Of a stretch of 64,000 nucleotides of DNA, positions 16,228 to 25,452 are shown in pieces (positions within the stretch are counted from its first letter, which is position 1; every line of letters starts with the position of its first letter). Source of the stretch: Micromonosporaceae bacterium KJ-029 (GTDB taxonomy: Bacteria; Actinomycetota; Actinomycetes; Mycobacteriales; Micromonosporaceae); assembly GCA_005402585.1 (NCBI GenBank), contig BIFP01000071.1, positions 1 to 64,000 on the forward strand, read 5' to 3'. The translations under genes were made by a program, and so were the position numbers. The notes beneath the pieces are model-generated. The model was given only the letters and a program-made list of their open reading frames with translations. It ran no database searches and was not told the DNA's origin.

Positions 16228-18651
16228 TCAGCCGATGCTGACCCGTACCGGTTCGCCGTGCGGGGCCCGGACGGTCAGGGTGGCCCGACCGCCGGCGGCG
16301 GTCACCTCGCCCCGGTCGGCGTGTACGGGCCGGTCGGTGGCGAAGACCGCGACATCCTCGGTCTGGGTGGGCCGGAGAATAACCTCCGAGCCGTTGCGGG
16401 CCACCAGTTCGCAGCTGCTCTGCAGCAGCGTGGCTGACCCGACGCGAACCCCGGCGGGCAGCATCAGCCCGGCGCGGGCGTTGATCCGCAGCCGCCGGCC
16501 GGACAGTACCGGCTCGTCCCGGTGCCACAGGCCGAACTCGACCGCCGACGGCGCGACGTTGACCAGGTGAAGCAGCCGCTGGCCGGACCGGTCCACGGTC
16601 GAGGTGAGCAGCAGTCCGGGTTCGGCTGCGTCGTGCCGGAGCCGGGGCCGCACCCCGAGCCGGTCCAGCGCTGCACGCCAGAAGTCCAGGTGGCACGGGT
16701 AGTCGGTGGCGATCAGCACGGCCCGCCCGGCGCCCATGGTCACCTCGACGCCGCACGCCCGGCCGGAGCCGACCTCGGTGAGCAGCCGTTCACCGGACCC
16801 GGCGAGCAGTTGGGCGTAGCCGACCCGAACCTCGGCGGGGCCGGCCGCCCAGCCGTGGCCCACCACCGACGGGAAGTATGCTGGGCCGCCCTCCAGCCAG
16901 CCATCCGCCCGCAGCCCGAGCGCGTCGGCCAGCAGGGTGCACGGCGTGCCGTCGTGATCGCGGGTGGGCAGTGGTCCGTGCAGCAGCAGCCGGCCGCCGG
17001 AGCGCAGATGGTCGACCAGCCGTTGCTGGACGTCCGCACCGAGGGTGGGGGCGGTGGCCAGCACCAGCACCGGCGGCGTGCCGCCCGGCACCTGTGGTGC
17101 GCGGCCCGGCGCCGGAGCCTGCAGGTCCACCGCGGGGAACGAGTAGCCGGCGAGTAGCAGCGCCCGCGCCAGCACGTCCCGCGCGCCCATGCCGCGGAAC
17201 CGTTCCAGTTCGGCGACCTGCTCTTCACGGCTGGTGGACGCCGGGTGGTGGTACTCGGTGAGGTAGTGGTCGGGAACGAAACCGAGGGCGAACCCGTCGT
17301 GTTCCTCGTCGCTGTCGGCGAGCAGGTCGGCCACTCCGCGTACGGCGTGCAGCGCTCGCCGGGCCGCTGGGTACGTCGGGTTGAGCCGCCCCTCCGGGCC
17401 GACCGGGGCGGCGAAGCCGTGCCGCTCGCCGGTGAACGCGATCCGGTCGTTGCCGTCGCTGACCGGCTCGGCCAGCGGCGGGTTGTGGCCGCCAGCGAAC
17501 AGGTAGAGATTGAGCAGCCGGTTGCCTTGCGCGACGCAGAGCCGGGTCTTCAGGTCGATCGCCTCCGGCGGGTAGAGCGTCGACAGGTCCTCACCGTAGT
17601 CGCCGTTGCCGGCCTCGAACTCCAGGCAGGTCAGCGGCTGGTCGCCGTCGTGCGCTGCGGCCAGGAAGGCGTTGGAGACGTACAGGTCGGCGACGTTGCC
17701 GATGGTCAGGTCGCCAAGGTAGAAATCCGAGCCGGAGGTGAGCTGCGGCTGCCCGCGGTAGGACTCCATGAGCTGGCTGATTCCGATTGGGAAGGTGCGC
17801 CCCCGTCCGCCGCCGGTGCCGTGCACGTTGACCAGGAACGGCACCCCGCTCACCCCGTGCCGCTCGGCGCTTGCCCGCAGCGCGGCCACGTACCGGCGGT
17901 AGCGGTCCCGCATGTAGCGCCCGAGGTCGTCGTGCAGCGCCAGGCAGTGTTCCTCGGCAGGGGTGCGCAGGGCGGCCGCCCACGCTGGCGGATCGGTCGG
18001 GTCGGCGCCGATGCGCGCCGCGGCGGTGTCCTTGCCGTACCGCTCGACGGCCCAGCGGGCCAGGTCGGCGCAGAGCCCGTCGGTAAGGTCGGGGGAGTTG
18101 GTCACCCAGGACAGCATCCCGATCTCGTTGTCCAGTTGGATCGCGACCACCGGGCCGCCGCGTGGCGCGAGACGCTCGGCGACCAGCGGCATCACCTGGG
18201 CGTACCAGCCGTCGGCTGCGGCGAGGAACTCCGGCACCAGGTAGTCGATGGTGCGGGTGCTGATCGGCGCGCCGTCCCAGGTGGTGGGCAGCAGTTGCGG
18301 GTACTCGTCGTACACCCGGTAAGGGATGCCCTCGTTCTTGACCTCGGCCATGATGAACGGCCCGGGGCGGAGCACCACCCGCAGGCCGCGCTGGTGTGCG
18401 AGGTCGAGGAAGCCGACGAGGTCGCGTTGCTCGTGGGTACGCCCGGTCAGATCGACCGAGCCGTCGGGCAGTTCGTGCCACAGCCATGGCACGTACGTGG
18501 CGACAGTGTCGGCGGCGCAGTCGCGGAGCCGGTCGAGTCGGTCCGCCCAGTCGGCCCGGGCGAGGCGGAAATAGTGCACCTCACCGGCGAGCAGCAGTTC
18601 GGGCCGGCCGTCGACGAGGATCCTCCGATCCCGGAGTAAAACGTCTGACAT
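16228..18651 (-). CDS. GH35-type beta-galactosidase
   Basis: An 807-residue glycoside hydrolase without signal peptide, so intracellular. The TIM-barrel start is clear (LLAGEVHYFRLARADWADRL, ATYVPWLWHE, VVLRPGPFIMAEVKNEGIP). Glu176 in AIQLDNEIGML is the probable acid/base. The nucleophile should be Glu344 or Glu346 in CLEFEAGNGDYG. Beta-sandwich domains follow from about residue 500. It diverges from the LacI gene at 18771 across a region with a TGTAACCGGTT half-operator, so it likely belongs to cluster B. It would release terminal galactose or a related sugar from imported oligosaccharides. Specificity is inferred from family only. Confidence 0.85.
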   Translation of the reverse strand: MSDVLLRDRRILVDGRPELLLAGEVHYFRLARADWADRLDRLRDCAADTVATYVPWLWHELPDGSVDLTGRTHEQRDLVGFLDLAHQRGLRVVLRPGPFIMAEVKNEGIPYRVYDEYPQLLPTTWDGAPISTRTIDYLVPEFLAAADGWYAQVMPLVAERLAPRGGPVVAIQLDNEIGMLSWVTNSPDLTDGLCADLARWAVERYGKDTAAARIGADPTDPPAWAAALRTPAEEHCLALHDDLGRYMRDRYRRYVAALRASAERHGVSGVPFLVNVHGTGGGRGRTFPIGISQLMESYRGQPQLTSGSDFYLGDLTIGNVADLYVSNAFLAAAHDGDQPLTCLEFEAGNGDYGEDLSTLYPPEAIDLKTRLCVAQGNRLLNLYLFAGGHNPPLAEPVSDGNDRIAFTGERHGFAAPVGPEGRLNPTYPAARRALHAVRGVADLLADSDEEHDGFALGFVPDHYLTEYHHPASTSREEQVAELERFRGMGARDVLARALLLAGYSFPAVDLQAPAPGRAPQVPGGTPPVLVLATAPTLGADVQQRLVDHLRSGGRLLLHGPLPTRDHDGTPCTLLADALGLRADGWLEGGPAYFPSVVGHGWAAGPAEVRVGYAQLLAGSGERLLTEVGSGRACGVEVTMGAGRAVLIATDYPCHLDFWRAALDRLGVRPRLRHDAAEPGLLLTSTVDRSGQRLLHLVNVAPSAVEFGLWHRDEPVLSGRRLRINARAGLMLPAGVRVGSATLLQSSCELVARNGSEVILRPTQTEDVAVFATDRPVHADRGEVTAAGGRATLTVRAPHGEPVRVSIG

Positions 18652-18725
18652 ATGGGGCAGAGCTCCTTACACCGAGGATTGTGGATCAGAGACTTGTGAA
18701 CTCCGTGTCCGCTACCTATCGTCGC

Positions 18726-18741
18726 CTGTAACCGGTTTCTG
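18726..18741. promoter_or_regulatory. Putative LacI-type operator, cluster B (imperfect)
   Basis: CTGTAACCGGTTTCTG matches 14 of 16 positions of the exact palindrome CTGTAACCGGTTACAG at 30764-30779. It sits between the divergent GH35 and lacI genes, 30 bases before the lacI start. Confidence 0.6.
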
Positions 18742-18770
18742 TTAACCGCACGTTACGGATCGAGGGAGCG

Positions 18771-19805
18771 ATGAGCAACAGCCGCATGACGGTTCGCGAG
18801 ATCGCGAGGCTCGCCGGCGTCTCCGTGGCTACCGTCTCCCGGGTTTCCAACGGCACCGGTCAGGTCTCGGAGGAGATGCGCCGCCGGGTGCTGGAGGCGA
18901 TCGAGAAGCACGGATACCGTCCGGACCATCTCGGCCGCGCCCTGGCCGCTGGCCGCCACGGTGCCCTCGGCCTGGTCTTCCCGGGCCTGTCCGGCCCGTA
19001 CTTCACCGAACTGATCCAGGGCTTCGAGTCCGAGGGGGTGCCGTCCCGGGCCAGCGTGCACATCCTCTGCACGCACTTGCGCTCCGACTCGGACGACCAG
19101 GCGCTGGAGATGGGCCGCCGGGTGGACGGCATGGCCGTCATCGGCGGCACGATCTCCGACCACGCGCTGCTCCGGCTCGCCGAGATTGTCCCGGTGGTGG
19201 TGGTTGCCGGCGAGGGACCGGGCGACATCGCCTCGGTGCGCGCCGAGAACGTCGCCAGCACGGCGGCGCTCACCCGGCACCTGCTCGTCGACCACGACCT
19301 GCGTGACCTGGTCTTCGTCGGCAACCCGGAGGGCTCGCCCGACGTCAGTGAGCGCTGGGCCGGCTTCCGGCAGGCGCACCACGACCTGGGCATCGCCCCG
19401 CCCAACGAGCCGGTCGCGACCGGCCTGCAACAGGCCGACGGCGTACTCGCCGCCGAGCGGCTGCTGGCCGGCCACCTCCCGCAGCCCGGCGCGGTGGTCT
19501 GCGCCAACGACGAGACCGCCCTCGGCATGCTGGTCGGCGCCCTCGGCCGGGGCCTGCGGGTGCCGCAGGACCTGGTCATCACCGGCTTCGACGACGTGCC
19601 GACGGCCGCCCTGGTCACCCCCGCCCTGACCACCGTCCGGCAACCCGTCCGCGAGCTGGCCGCCGAGGCGGCCCGGCTGATCCTGGGCGCCGTTGGCCAG
19701 CCCGGCAGTACCCCCACGGGCAGCCTCGTGCTGCCCACCGAACTCGTTCTGCGCAGCAGTTGCGGCTGCCCGGCGAGCCCCCCGACTGGAGGTACCCGCA
19801 CATGA
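18771..19805 (+). CDS. LacI-family repressor of cluster B
   Basis: A 344-residue regulator. The helix-turn-helix TVREIARLAGVSVATVSRVS and hinge VLEAIEKHGYRPDHLGRAL are followed by a type-1 periplasmic-binding-like domain (GALGLVFPGLSGPYFTEL, then VVCANDETALGM and ITGFDDVPTAALVTPALTTV). It is the first gene of the transporter operon and its stop overlaps the binding-protein start (ATGA). Ribosome site GAGGGAG at 18761. Probably binds the TGTAACCGGTTACA palindromes and is released by an imported oligosaccharide. Confidence 0.93.
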   Translation: MSNSRMTVREIARLAGVSVATVSRVSNGTGQVSEEMRRRVLEAIEKHGYRPDHLGRALAAGRHGALGLVFPGLSGPYFTELIQGFESEGVPSRASVHILCTHLRSDSDDQALEMGRRVDGMAVIGGTISDHALLRLAEIVPVVVVAGEGPGDIASVRAENVASTAALTRHLLVDHDLRDLVFVGNPEGSPDVSERWAGFRQAHHDLGIAPPNEPVATGLQQADGVLAAERLLAGHLPQPGAVVCANDETALGMLVGALGRGLRVPQDLVITGFDDVPTAALVTPALTTVRQPVRELAAEAARLILGAVGQPGSTPTGSLVLPTELVLRSSCGCPASPPTGGTRT

Positions 19806-21472
19806 GAAGATCCACGACCATCCGCGCCGTCGCGTTCGCCACGGCCGCCACTCTGGCGGTCAGCGGGTGCACCGGCACGGAACAGCAGTCCTCCGGAGGC
19901 ACCGACGGCCGAGTCGCGTTCCTCGACTACGGCGACTTCGGCGGCGGCAGCAACCCGCAGGCCAACTACAACCCGTACCTCGACGCCACCCGACTCGGCG
20001 CCACGGACTACGTCTTCGAGCAGCTCGTCGTGTACGACAAGTACGCCTGCGAGGCCAAGCCGTGGCTGGCCACCGAGTACGCGTGGAAGGACCCGAAGAC
20101 GCTGATCTGGACGCTGCGCGAGGGGGTGAAGTGGAACGACGGCAAGCCGTTCACCGCCGACGACGTGGTGTTCACCTACGAACTGCTCAAGCAGCACAAG
20201 GCCCTGGACAACACGGGAATCTGGCGCTACCTCAGCGCCGTCCAGGCCACCGACGCGAAGACCGTCTCGATGACCTTCGGTGAACCGGGCGCCGCCGCGT
20301 TCACCCTGTTCGGCGAGATCAAGATCGTGCCGAAGCACGTCTGGTCGCTCGTGGACGACCCGGTGACGTTCACCAACCCCGAGAAGCCGGTGGGCACCGG
20401 GCCGTTCACCGTCAAAGCCTTCAATCCGCAGCAGCTCACCCTGGGCCGCAACCCCGACTACTGGCAGGCCGACAAGGTGCAGGTCGACGAGCTGCGCTTC
20501 CACAAGGCTGACGGCGGCGGCCAGGTCGACCAGCTCAAGCTCAGCCGCGGCGAGTACGACCACAACGGGATGTTCGTGCCGGACATCAAGAAGACCTTCG
20601 TGGACCGGGATCCGGAGCACAACCACTACTGGTACCCGCCGGGCGGCTCGATCAGCTTCTACATGAACCTCACCAAGGCGCCGTTCAACGACACCGCGTT
20701 CCGCAAGGCACTGCTGACCGCGTTCAACCGGCAGGAGATCGCCGACAAGGCGCAGCTCGGTTACGTCACGCCGGCCAGCCAGACCGCTCTGGTGGTGCCC
20801 GGCCAGGCCGCCTGGCTCCCCAGCGACATCCCCAACCAGGGCGTGATGGGCTTCGACCTCGCCGAGGCCGACGCGGCGCTGACTGCCGCCGGCTACCCCA
20901 AGAACGGTCAGGGCAAGCGGCTCGGCAAGGACGGCAGGCCGATCGCCTTCACCTTCCGCACGCCCGGCGAGTGGACCGACTGGGTGCAGGCTGGCAAGAT
21001 CATCGTTGGTAACCTGACCGATCTCGGCTTTGACGTGCGCCAGGAGGGCCCGACGCCCCAGACGTACGAGGCCGACCGGGCCGCCGGCAACTACGACACC
21101 CTGCTCGGCGTGCACGGCGGAAGCTGCAACATGTTCCGCAACTTCCAGGAGCCGCTGGCCAGCGACCAGTCAGCGCCGATCGGCAAGAAGGCGCTGAGCA
21201 ACTTCGTGCGGTGGACCGATCCGCGCACGGACCAGCTCATCGAAACCCTGCGAACCGCCACCGAGGAGTCCGCGCAGAAGGCCGCCGTCGCCGACCTGAC
21301 CAAGGTGATGGTCGACGAGGTGCCGATGATCCCGCTCTGGTACGGCGCCAAGTGGTTCCAGTACCGCACCGCGCGGGCGGTGGGCTGGCCCAGCGAGGAC
21401 AACCCGTACGCCGCGCCGGGCGACAACCTGCTGATCATCACCAACCTCAAGCCCGCGACCGCGGCCAAGTAG
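19802..21472 (+). CDS. Family-5 ABC substrate-binding lipoprotein
   Basis: A 556-residue solute-binding protein of the oligopeptide/oligosaccharide class. The chosen start gives a signal peptide ending in lipobox VSGC; a longer frame exists upstream inside lacI. Family marks include LREGVKWNDGKPFTADDVVF, GTGPFTVKAFNPQQL, FRKALLTAFNRQEIADKAQ and a C-terminal VDEVPMIPLWYGAKWFQY. Although the family is labelled peptide-binding, actinomycete and Thermotoga members in glycosidase loci bind cello-, xylo- or gluco-oligosaccharides, which fits GH35/GH13/GH39 neighbours. Confidence 0.92.
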   Translation: MRRSTTIRAVAFATAATLAVSGCTGTEQQSSGGTDGRVAFLDYGDFGGGSNPQANYNPYLDATRLGATDYVFEQLVVYDKYACEAKPWLATEYAWKDPKTLIWTLREGVKWNDGKPFTADDVVFTYELLKQHKALDNTGIWRYLSAVQATDAKTVSMTFGEPGAAAFTLFGEIKIVPKHVWSLVDDPVTFTNPEKPVGTGPFTVKAFNPQQLTLGRNPDYWQADKVQVDELRFHKADGGGQVDQLKLSRGEYDHNGMFVPDIKKTFVDRDPEHNHYWYPPGGSISFYMNLTKAPFNDTAFRKALLTAFNRQEIADKAQLGYVTPASQTALVVPGQAAWLPSDIPNQGVMGFDLAEADAALTAAGYPKNGQGKRLGKDGRPIAFTFRTPGEWTDWVQAGKIIVGNLTDLGFDVRQEGPTPQTYEADRAAGNYDTLLGVHGGSCNMFRNFQEPLASDQSAPIGKKALSNFVRWTDPRTDQLIETLRTATEESAQKAAVADLTKVMVDEVPMIPLWYGAKWFQYRTARAVGWPSEDNPYAAPGDNLLIITNLKPATAAK

Positions 21473-21529
21473 CTCACCCGGCCGGCCGGCGCCCCCAGCG
21501 CCGGCCGGCCCCCGGAAAGGGAGGACCCG

Positions 21530-22525
21530 GTGGCCTACTTCGCCAGGCGTTTCGCCTTCTTCCTCGCCACCCTGTGGGCGGCGGTGACGCTCAACTTCCT
21601 CATCCCCCGACTGCAACCCGGCGACCCGGCCGAGGCCATCGTGTCTCGGATCGGCGGCAAGGGCCAGGCCGTCGACCCGGCCCAGCTCGAAGCGGTCCGG
21701 ACCATGCTCGGGGCGCCCGGCGGTAACCTCTTCGAGCAGTATGTGCGGTACCTCGGCGCGGTGTTCAGCGGCGACTTCGGGGTCTCGTACAGCTACTTCC
21801 CGTACTCGGTGACCCACATGATCGGCGAGGCGCTGCCGTGGACGCTGGTGCTGGTCGGGGTGACCCAGATCCTGTCGTTCGTCATCGGCACACTGCTCGG
21901 CACCTGGGCCGCGTACCGGCGCAACACCCGAGTCGACTCGGTGATCACACTCGGCTCCACGTTCGTCGGCACCCTGCCGTTCTTCTGGATCGCCCTGCTG
22001 CTCATCTACGTCTTCGCGATCACCCTGCGCTGGTTCCCCGAACGTGGTGGCTACGGCGGCGGCAGCAGTCCCGGCTGGAACTGGCTGTTCATCTCGGACG
22101 CCTTCCAGCACAGCGTGCTGCCCGGCCTGGCGCTGCTGATCACCGGCCCGATCGGATGGATCATCGGGATGCGCAACAACATGGTGCAGAGCCTCGGCGA
22201 GGACCACGCCCGGCTGGCCGTCGCCCGTGGCCTGCCGGAGCGCCGCATCGCGATCACCTACGGCGCGCGCATCGCGATCCTGCCCAACGTCACCGGGTTC
22301 GCCATCGCGCTGGGCAGCATCCTCGGCGGCACCGTGCTGGTGGAGACGGTGTTCAACTATCCCGGCATGGGCCGGCTGCTGCTCGAGTCCGTTTCCAACA
22401 AGGACTTCCCCCTGATGCAGGCGATCTTCCTGTTCACCACGATCGGGGTGCTGATCGCCAACTTCCTGGCCGACATCCTGTACGGCTTCCTCGACCCCCG
22501 GGTGCGGAAGGCGGAAAACTCATGA
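21530..22525 (+). CDS. Opp/Dpp-type ABC permease 1 (DppB-like)
   Basis: A 331-residue permease with GTG start and GGAAAGGGAGGA ribosome site. It has the DppB N terminus (ARRFAFFLATLWAAVTLNFL), six membrane segments and the inner-membrane component motif AVARGLPERRIAITYGARIA. It ends inside the start of the second permease (ATGA). It forms the transmembrane pore with that protein for the family-5 binding protein. Confidence 0.92.
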   Translation: MAYFARRFAFFLATLWAAVTLNFLIPRLQPGDPAEAIVSRIGGKGQAVDPAQLEAVRTMLGAPGGNLFEQYVRYLGAVFSGDFGVSYSYFPYSVTHMIGEALPWTLVLVGVTQILSFVIGTLLGTWAAYRRNTRVDSVITLGSTFVGTLPFFWIALLLIYVFAITLRWFPERGGYGGGSSPGWNWLFISDAFQHSVLPGLALLITGPIGWIIGMRNNMVQSLGEDHARLAVARGLPERRIAITYGARIAILPNVTGFAIALGSILGGTVLVETVFNYPGMGRLLLESVSNKDFPLMQAIFLFTTIGVLIANFLADILYGFLDPRVRKAENS

Positions 22526-23466
22526 GCACCCCCGCTCCCGCTGTGCCAACCCCCAGCCGGAACACCCAGACCGCCGTCGAGCAGGGCCACCGTAGCGGGA
22601 TGCGCGGCCGGCTACTGGGACGGCAGCCCGGCTGGTTCGCCATCCTCTGGCGCAACCGCAAATGCCGGATCGGTCTGCTCATCCTGGCCGGATTCGTCCT
22701 GGTGGCCCTCTTCGCCCCCGTGCTGGCACCCTACGATCCACGGTCCAACGACTTCCCGACCTCGCTCGGCCCCACCGGCGACCACTGGCTGGGCACCACG
22801 GTCCAGGGCGAAGACGTCTTCTCCCAACTCGTCGTGGGCGCCCGAACCTCGCTCATCGTGGGCCTGGCGGCCGGCCTGCTCTCCACACTGGTCGGCCTGG
22901 TCATCGGACTGACCGCCGGCTACGCCGGCGGCTGGGTCGACGAGATCCTCTCGTTCCTGATCAACCTCGGTCTGGTGGTACCCGCGCTGCCGCTGATGGT
23001 CACCCTCGCCGCGTACTCCCCGGTGCGCGGCCTATGGCTGATCATCTTCGTGATCAGCGTGACCGGCTGGGCGTACGGCGCCCGGATCAAGCGCTCGCAG
23101 ATCATCACCCTGCGCACCCGCGACTACATCACCGCGGCCCGGTTCGCCGGCGACGGCACCGCCCGGATCATCGCCCGCGAGATCGTGCCGAACATGACCT
23201 CGCTGATCGTGGTCGGTTTCATGGGCGCCGCCCTGGCCGCCATCGGCGGCGAGGCCGGTCTGGCCTTCCTCGGCCTCGGCGACCCCCTCACGGTCAGCTG
23301 GGGGACCATGCTCAACCAGGCCAGCCTCGGCGGCGCGATGATCACCGGGCAATGGGCCTGGCTGATCGCTCCCGGTCTCACGCTGGCCCTGCTCATCACC
23401 TCGTTCACCCTGATCAACTTCGGGATCGACGCGCTCAGCAACCCCCACCTTCGGGAGGACGGATGA
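22522..23466 (+). CDS. Opp/Dpp-type ABC permease 2 (DppC-like)
   Basis: A 314-residue permease. A 40-residue cytosolic N terminus precedes NRKCRIGLLILAGFVLVALF, the DppC signature LAPYDPRSNDF and HWLGTTVQGEDVFSQLVVGAR. The motif AARFAGDGTARIIAREIVPN contacts the ATPase. ATGA overlaps with both neighbours show strict translational coupling through the operon. Confidence 0.92.
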   Translation: MSTPAPAVPTPSRNTQTAVEQGHRSGMRGRLLGRQPGWFAILWRNRKCRIGLLILAGFVLVALFAPVLAPYDPRSNDFPTSLGPTGDHWLGTTVQGEDVFSQLVVGARTSLIVGLAAGLLSTLVGLVIGLTAGYAGGWVDEILSFLINLGLVVPALPLMVTLAAYSPVRGLWLIIFVISVTGWAYGARIKRSQIITLRTRDYITAARFAGDGTARIIAREIVPNMTSLIVVGFMGAALAAIGGEAGLAFLGLGDPLTVSWGTMLNQASLGGAMITGQWAWLIAPGLTLALLITSFTLINFGIDALSNPHLREDG

Positions 23467-25433
23467 CCCTGCTCGAGGTCGATCAGCTCTCGGTGACGTA
23501 CACGCCGCGCGACCAGCCGGCCGTGCGGGCGGTCCGAGACGTCTCGTTCACCATCTCCGACGGCGAGTTCGTGGGGCTGCTCGGCGAATCCGGCTGCGGC
23601 AAGTCCACGCTGGGCAACGCGCTGCTGCGGCTACTGTCGCCACCCGCGCGGATCATCGGCGGGCGAGTACTGTTCGACGGCGCCGACCTGGCCACCCTGC
23701 ACACCCGCCAGCTCCGCGAGCTCCGATGGACCAACCTGTCCACGGTCTTCCAGAGCAGCATGAACTCACTCAATCCGGTGATCCGGATCCGCGAGCAGTT
23801 CGCCGACACATTCGCCGCGCACCGGGTCACCGACAATGTGGACACCCGCGCGGCGGAGCTGATGGAGCTGGTCTCACTGGATCGGCGGGTGCTGCGCGCC
23901 TTCCCACACGAACTCTCCGGCGGCATGAAGCAGCGCGTCGCGCTGGCCCTCGCGCTGGCGCTGCGGCCCAAACTGGTGCTACTCGACGAGCCGACCACCG
24001 GCCTGGACGTCGTGGTGCAGCGCAGCATCCTCGACCGGCTCGCCGAACTGCGCCAGGAACTCGGCTTCGCGGTGCTGTTCATCAGCCACGACCTGGGCAC
24101 CGTGCTGCAGATGGCGGACCGGGTGCTGGTGATGTACGCGGGCGAGATCGTCGAGAACCGGCCGGCCGCCGAGCTGCGCAGCGACCCCCGGCACCCGTAC
24201 ACCCGCGGACTGCTCGGGTCGTACGCCGATCCGCGGCAACCCGAGGTGCGGATCACCTCCATCCCGGGCCGAACCCCGGACCTCTCCGTGTCGCACCCCG
24301 GCTGCCTGTTCGCCCCCCGCTGCCCGTACGCCGAGGACGCCTGCACGCAAACCCACCCGGCCCTGCTGCCCGACCACGGCGGCCTGGTCCGCTGCCTGGT
24401 GGCGCAGGCCGACCGCCTACCAACCACACCGCCCGGACCGCTCACGGGCGCCACCGTGGACCCGGCCTTCGTGGCCACCGGCGGCGCCGAGGTGGCCAGC
24501 ATTTCCCCCGGCATCGCAGACGCGGCAGGTACCAGCTCGGCCGGTGCCGCCGGCGCCCGATCGCCGAATGCCGGTTCCGGCTCGCTCAGTGCTGCCGATA
24601 CCGACGAGGCGACCGGCGCCGGTGAGACGGCCGCCATCCTGGTGGTGCACGACGTGCACAAGCGCTACACCACCCGAAAGGGGCTGCGCACCAACACCGT
24701 CACCGCAATCAGCGGCGTGTCCCTCGCCCTGCATCGCGGCCGGGTCACCGCGCTGGTCGGGCAGAGCGGCAGCGGCAAGACCACCATCGCCCGGCTGATC
24801 ACCGGCATCGAGCGACCCACCACGGGTGAGGTGCGGTTCAACGGTGGCGGCGACGGCGACGGCGACCCGACCCGGGTGGACCGGTTGCGCGGCCGCGCAC
24901 TGCGCGACTACCGCCGACACGTGCAGATGGTGTTCCAGGACCCGTTCGCCGCGCTCAACCCCACCCGGACGGTGGCGTACGCGCTGTCCCGGCCGCTGGT
25001 CAACTACGGTGGGTTGCGCGGCGGCGCGGCACGCGACCGGGCAGCGGAACTGCTCGAGAGCGTCGGACTCTTCCCGGCCGGGCAGTTCCTCGACAAGCTG
25101 CCGCACCAGCTCTCCGGCGGCCAGCGTCAGCGAGTGGTGACCGCGCGGGCGCTCGCCCCGGATCCGGCGGTCCTGATCGCCGACGAGCCGATCTCCATGC
25201 TCGACGTGTCGATCCGCGCGGAGATCCTGGAACTGCTCGCCGACCTGGTACGCACCCGCCGGCTGGCCATGCTCTACATCACCCACGACCTGCTCAGCGC
25301 CCGGCTGCTCGCCGACGAGGTGCTGGTGCTGAACCGGGGTGAGCTGGTGGAAAGCGGCCCCACGGCCGAGGTGATCGGCGCCCCCCGAAACGACTACACC
25401 AAACTCCTGCTCGACTCGATCCCTCGCCTGTAG
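23463..25433 (+). CDS. Fused double ABC ATPase (OppD-OppF type)
   Basis: A 656-residue protein with two complete nucleotide-binding domains in one chain. Domain 1 has Walker A GESGCGKST, signature LSGGMKQR and Walker B LVLLDEPTTG. Its OppD C-terminal region contains the cysteines of PGCLFAPRCPYAEDACTQTHP, an iron-sulphur-like motif. A flexible Ala/Gly/Ser-rich linker lies at about residues 330-390. Domain 2 has Walker A GQSGSGKTT, signature LSGGQRQR and VLIADEPISMLDVS. The start at 23463 overlaps the permease stop. It powers the cluster B importer, which therefore needs no external ATPase, unlike cluster A. Confidence 0.93.
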   Translation: MTLLEVDQLSVTYTPRDQPAVRAVRDVSFTISDGEFVGLLGESGCGKSTLGNALLRLLSPPARIIGGRVLFDGADLATLHTRQLRELRWTNLSTVFQSSMNSLNPVIRIREQFADTFAAHRVTDNVDTRAAELMELVSLDRRVLRAFPHELSGGMKQRVALALALALRPKLVLLDEPTTGLDVVVQRSILDRLAELRQELGFAVLFISHDLGTVLQMADRVLVMYAGEIVENRPAAELRSDPRHPYTRGLLGSYADPRQPEVRITSIPGRTPDLSVSHPGCLFAPRCPYAEDACTQTHPALLPDHGGLVRCLVAQADRLPTTPPGPLTGATVDPAFVATGGAEVASISPGIADAAGTSSAGAAGARSPNAGSGSLSAADTDEATGAGETAAILVVHDVHKRYTTRKGLRTNTVTAISGVSLALHRGRVTALVGQSGSGKTTIARLITGIERPTTGEVRFNGGGDGDGDPTRVDRLRGRALRDYRRHVQMVFQDPFAALNPTRTVAYALSRPLVNYGGLRGGAARDRAAELLESVGLFPAGQFLDKLPHQLSGGQRQRVVTARALAPDPAVLIADEPISMLDVSIRAEILELLADLVRTRRLAMLYITHDLLSARLLADEVLVLNRGELVESGPTAEVIGAPRNDYTKLLLDSIPRL

Positions 25434-25452
25434 GAGCCGAGGCGGCCGGTGG

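Noticed and set aside
18860..21115. A 751-codon minus-strand frame
   Set aside because: Shadow of lacI and the binding-protein gene; Val/Gly/Arg-rich with no domain.
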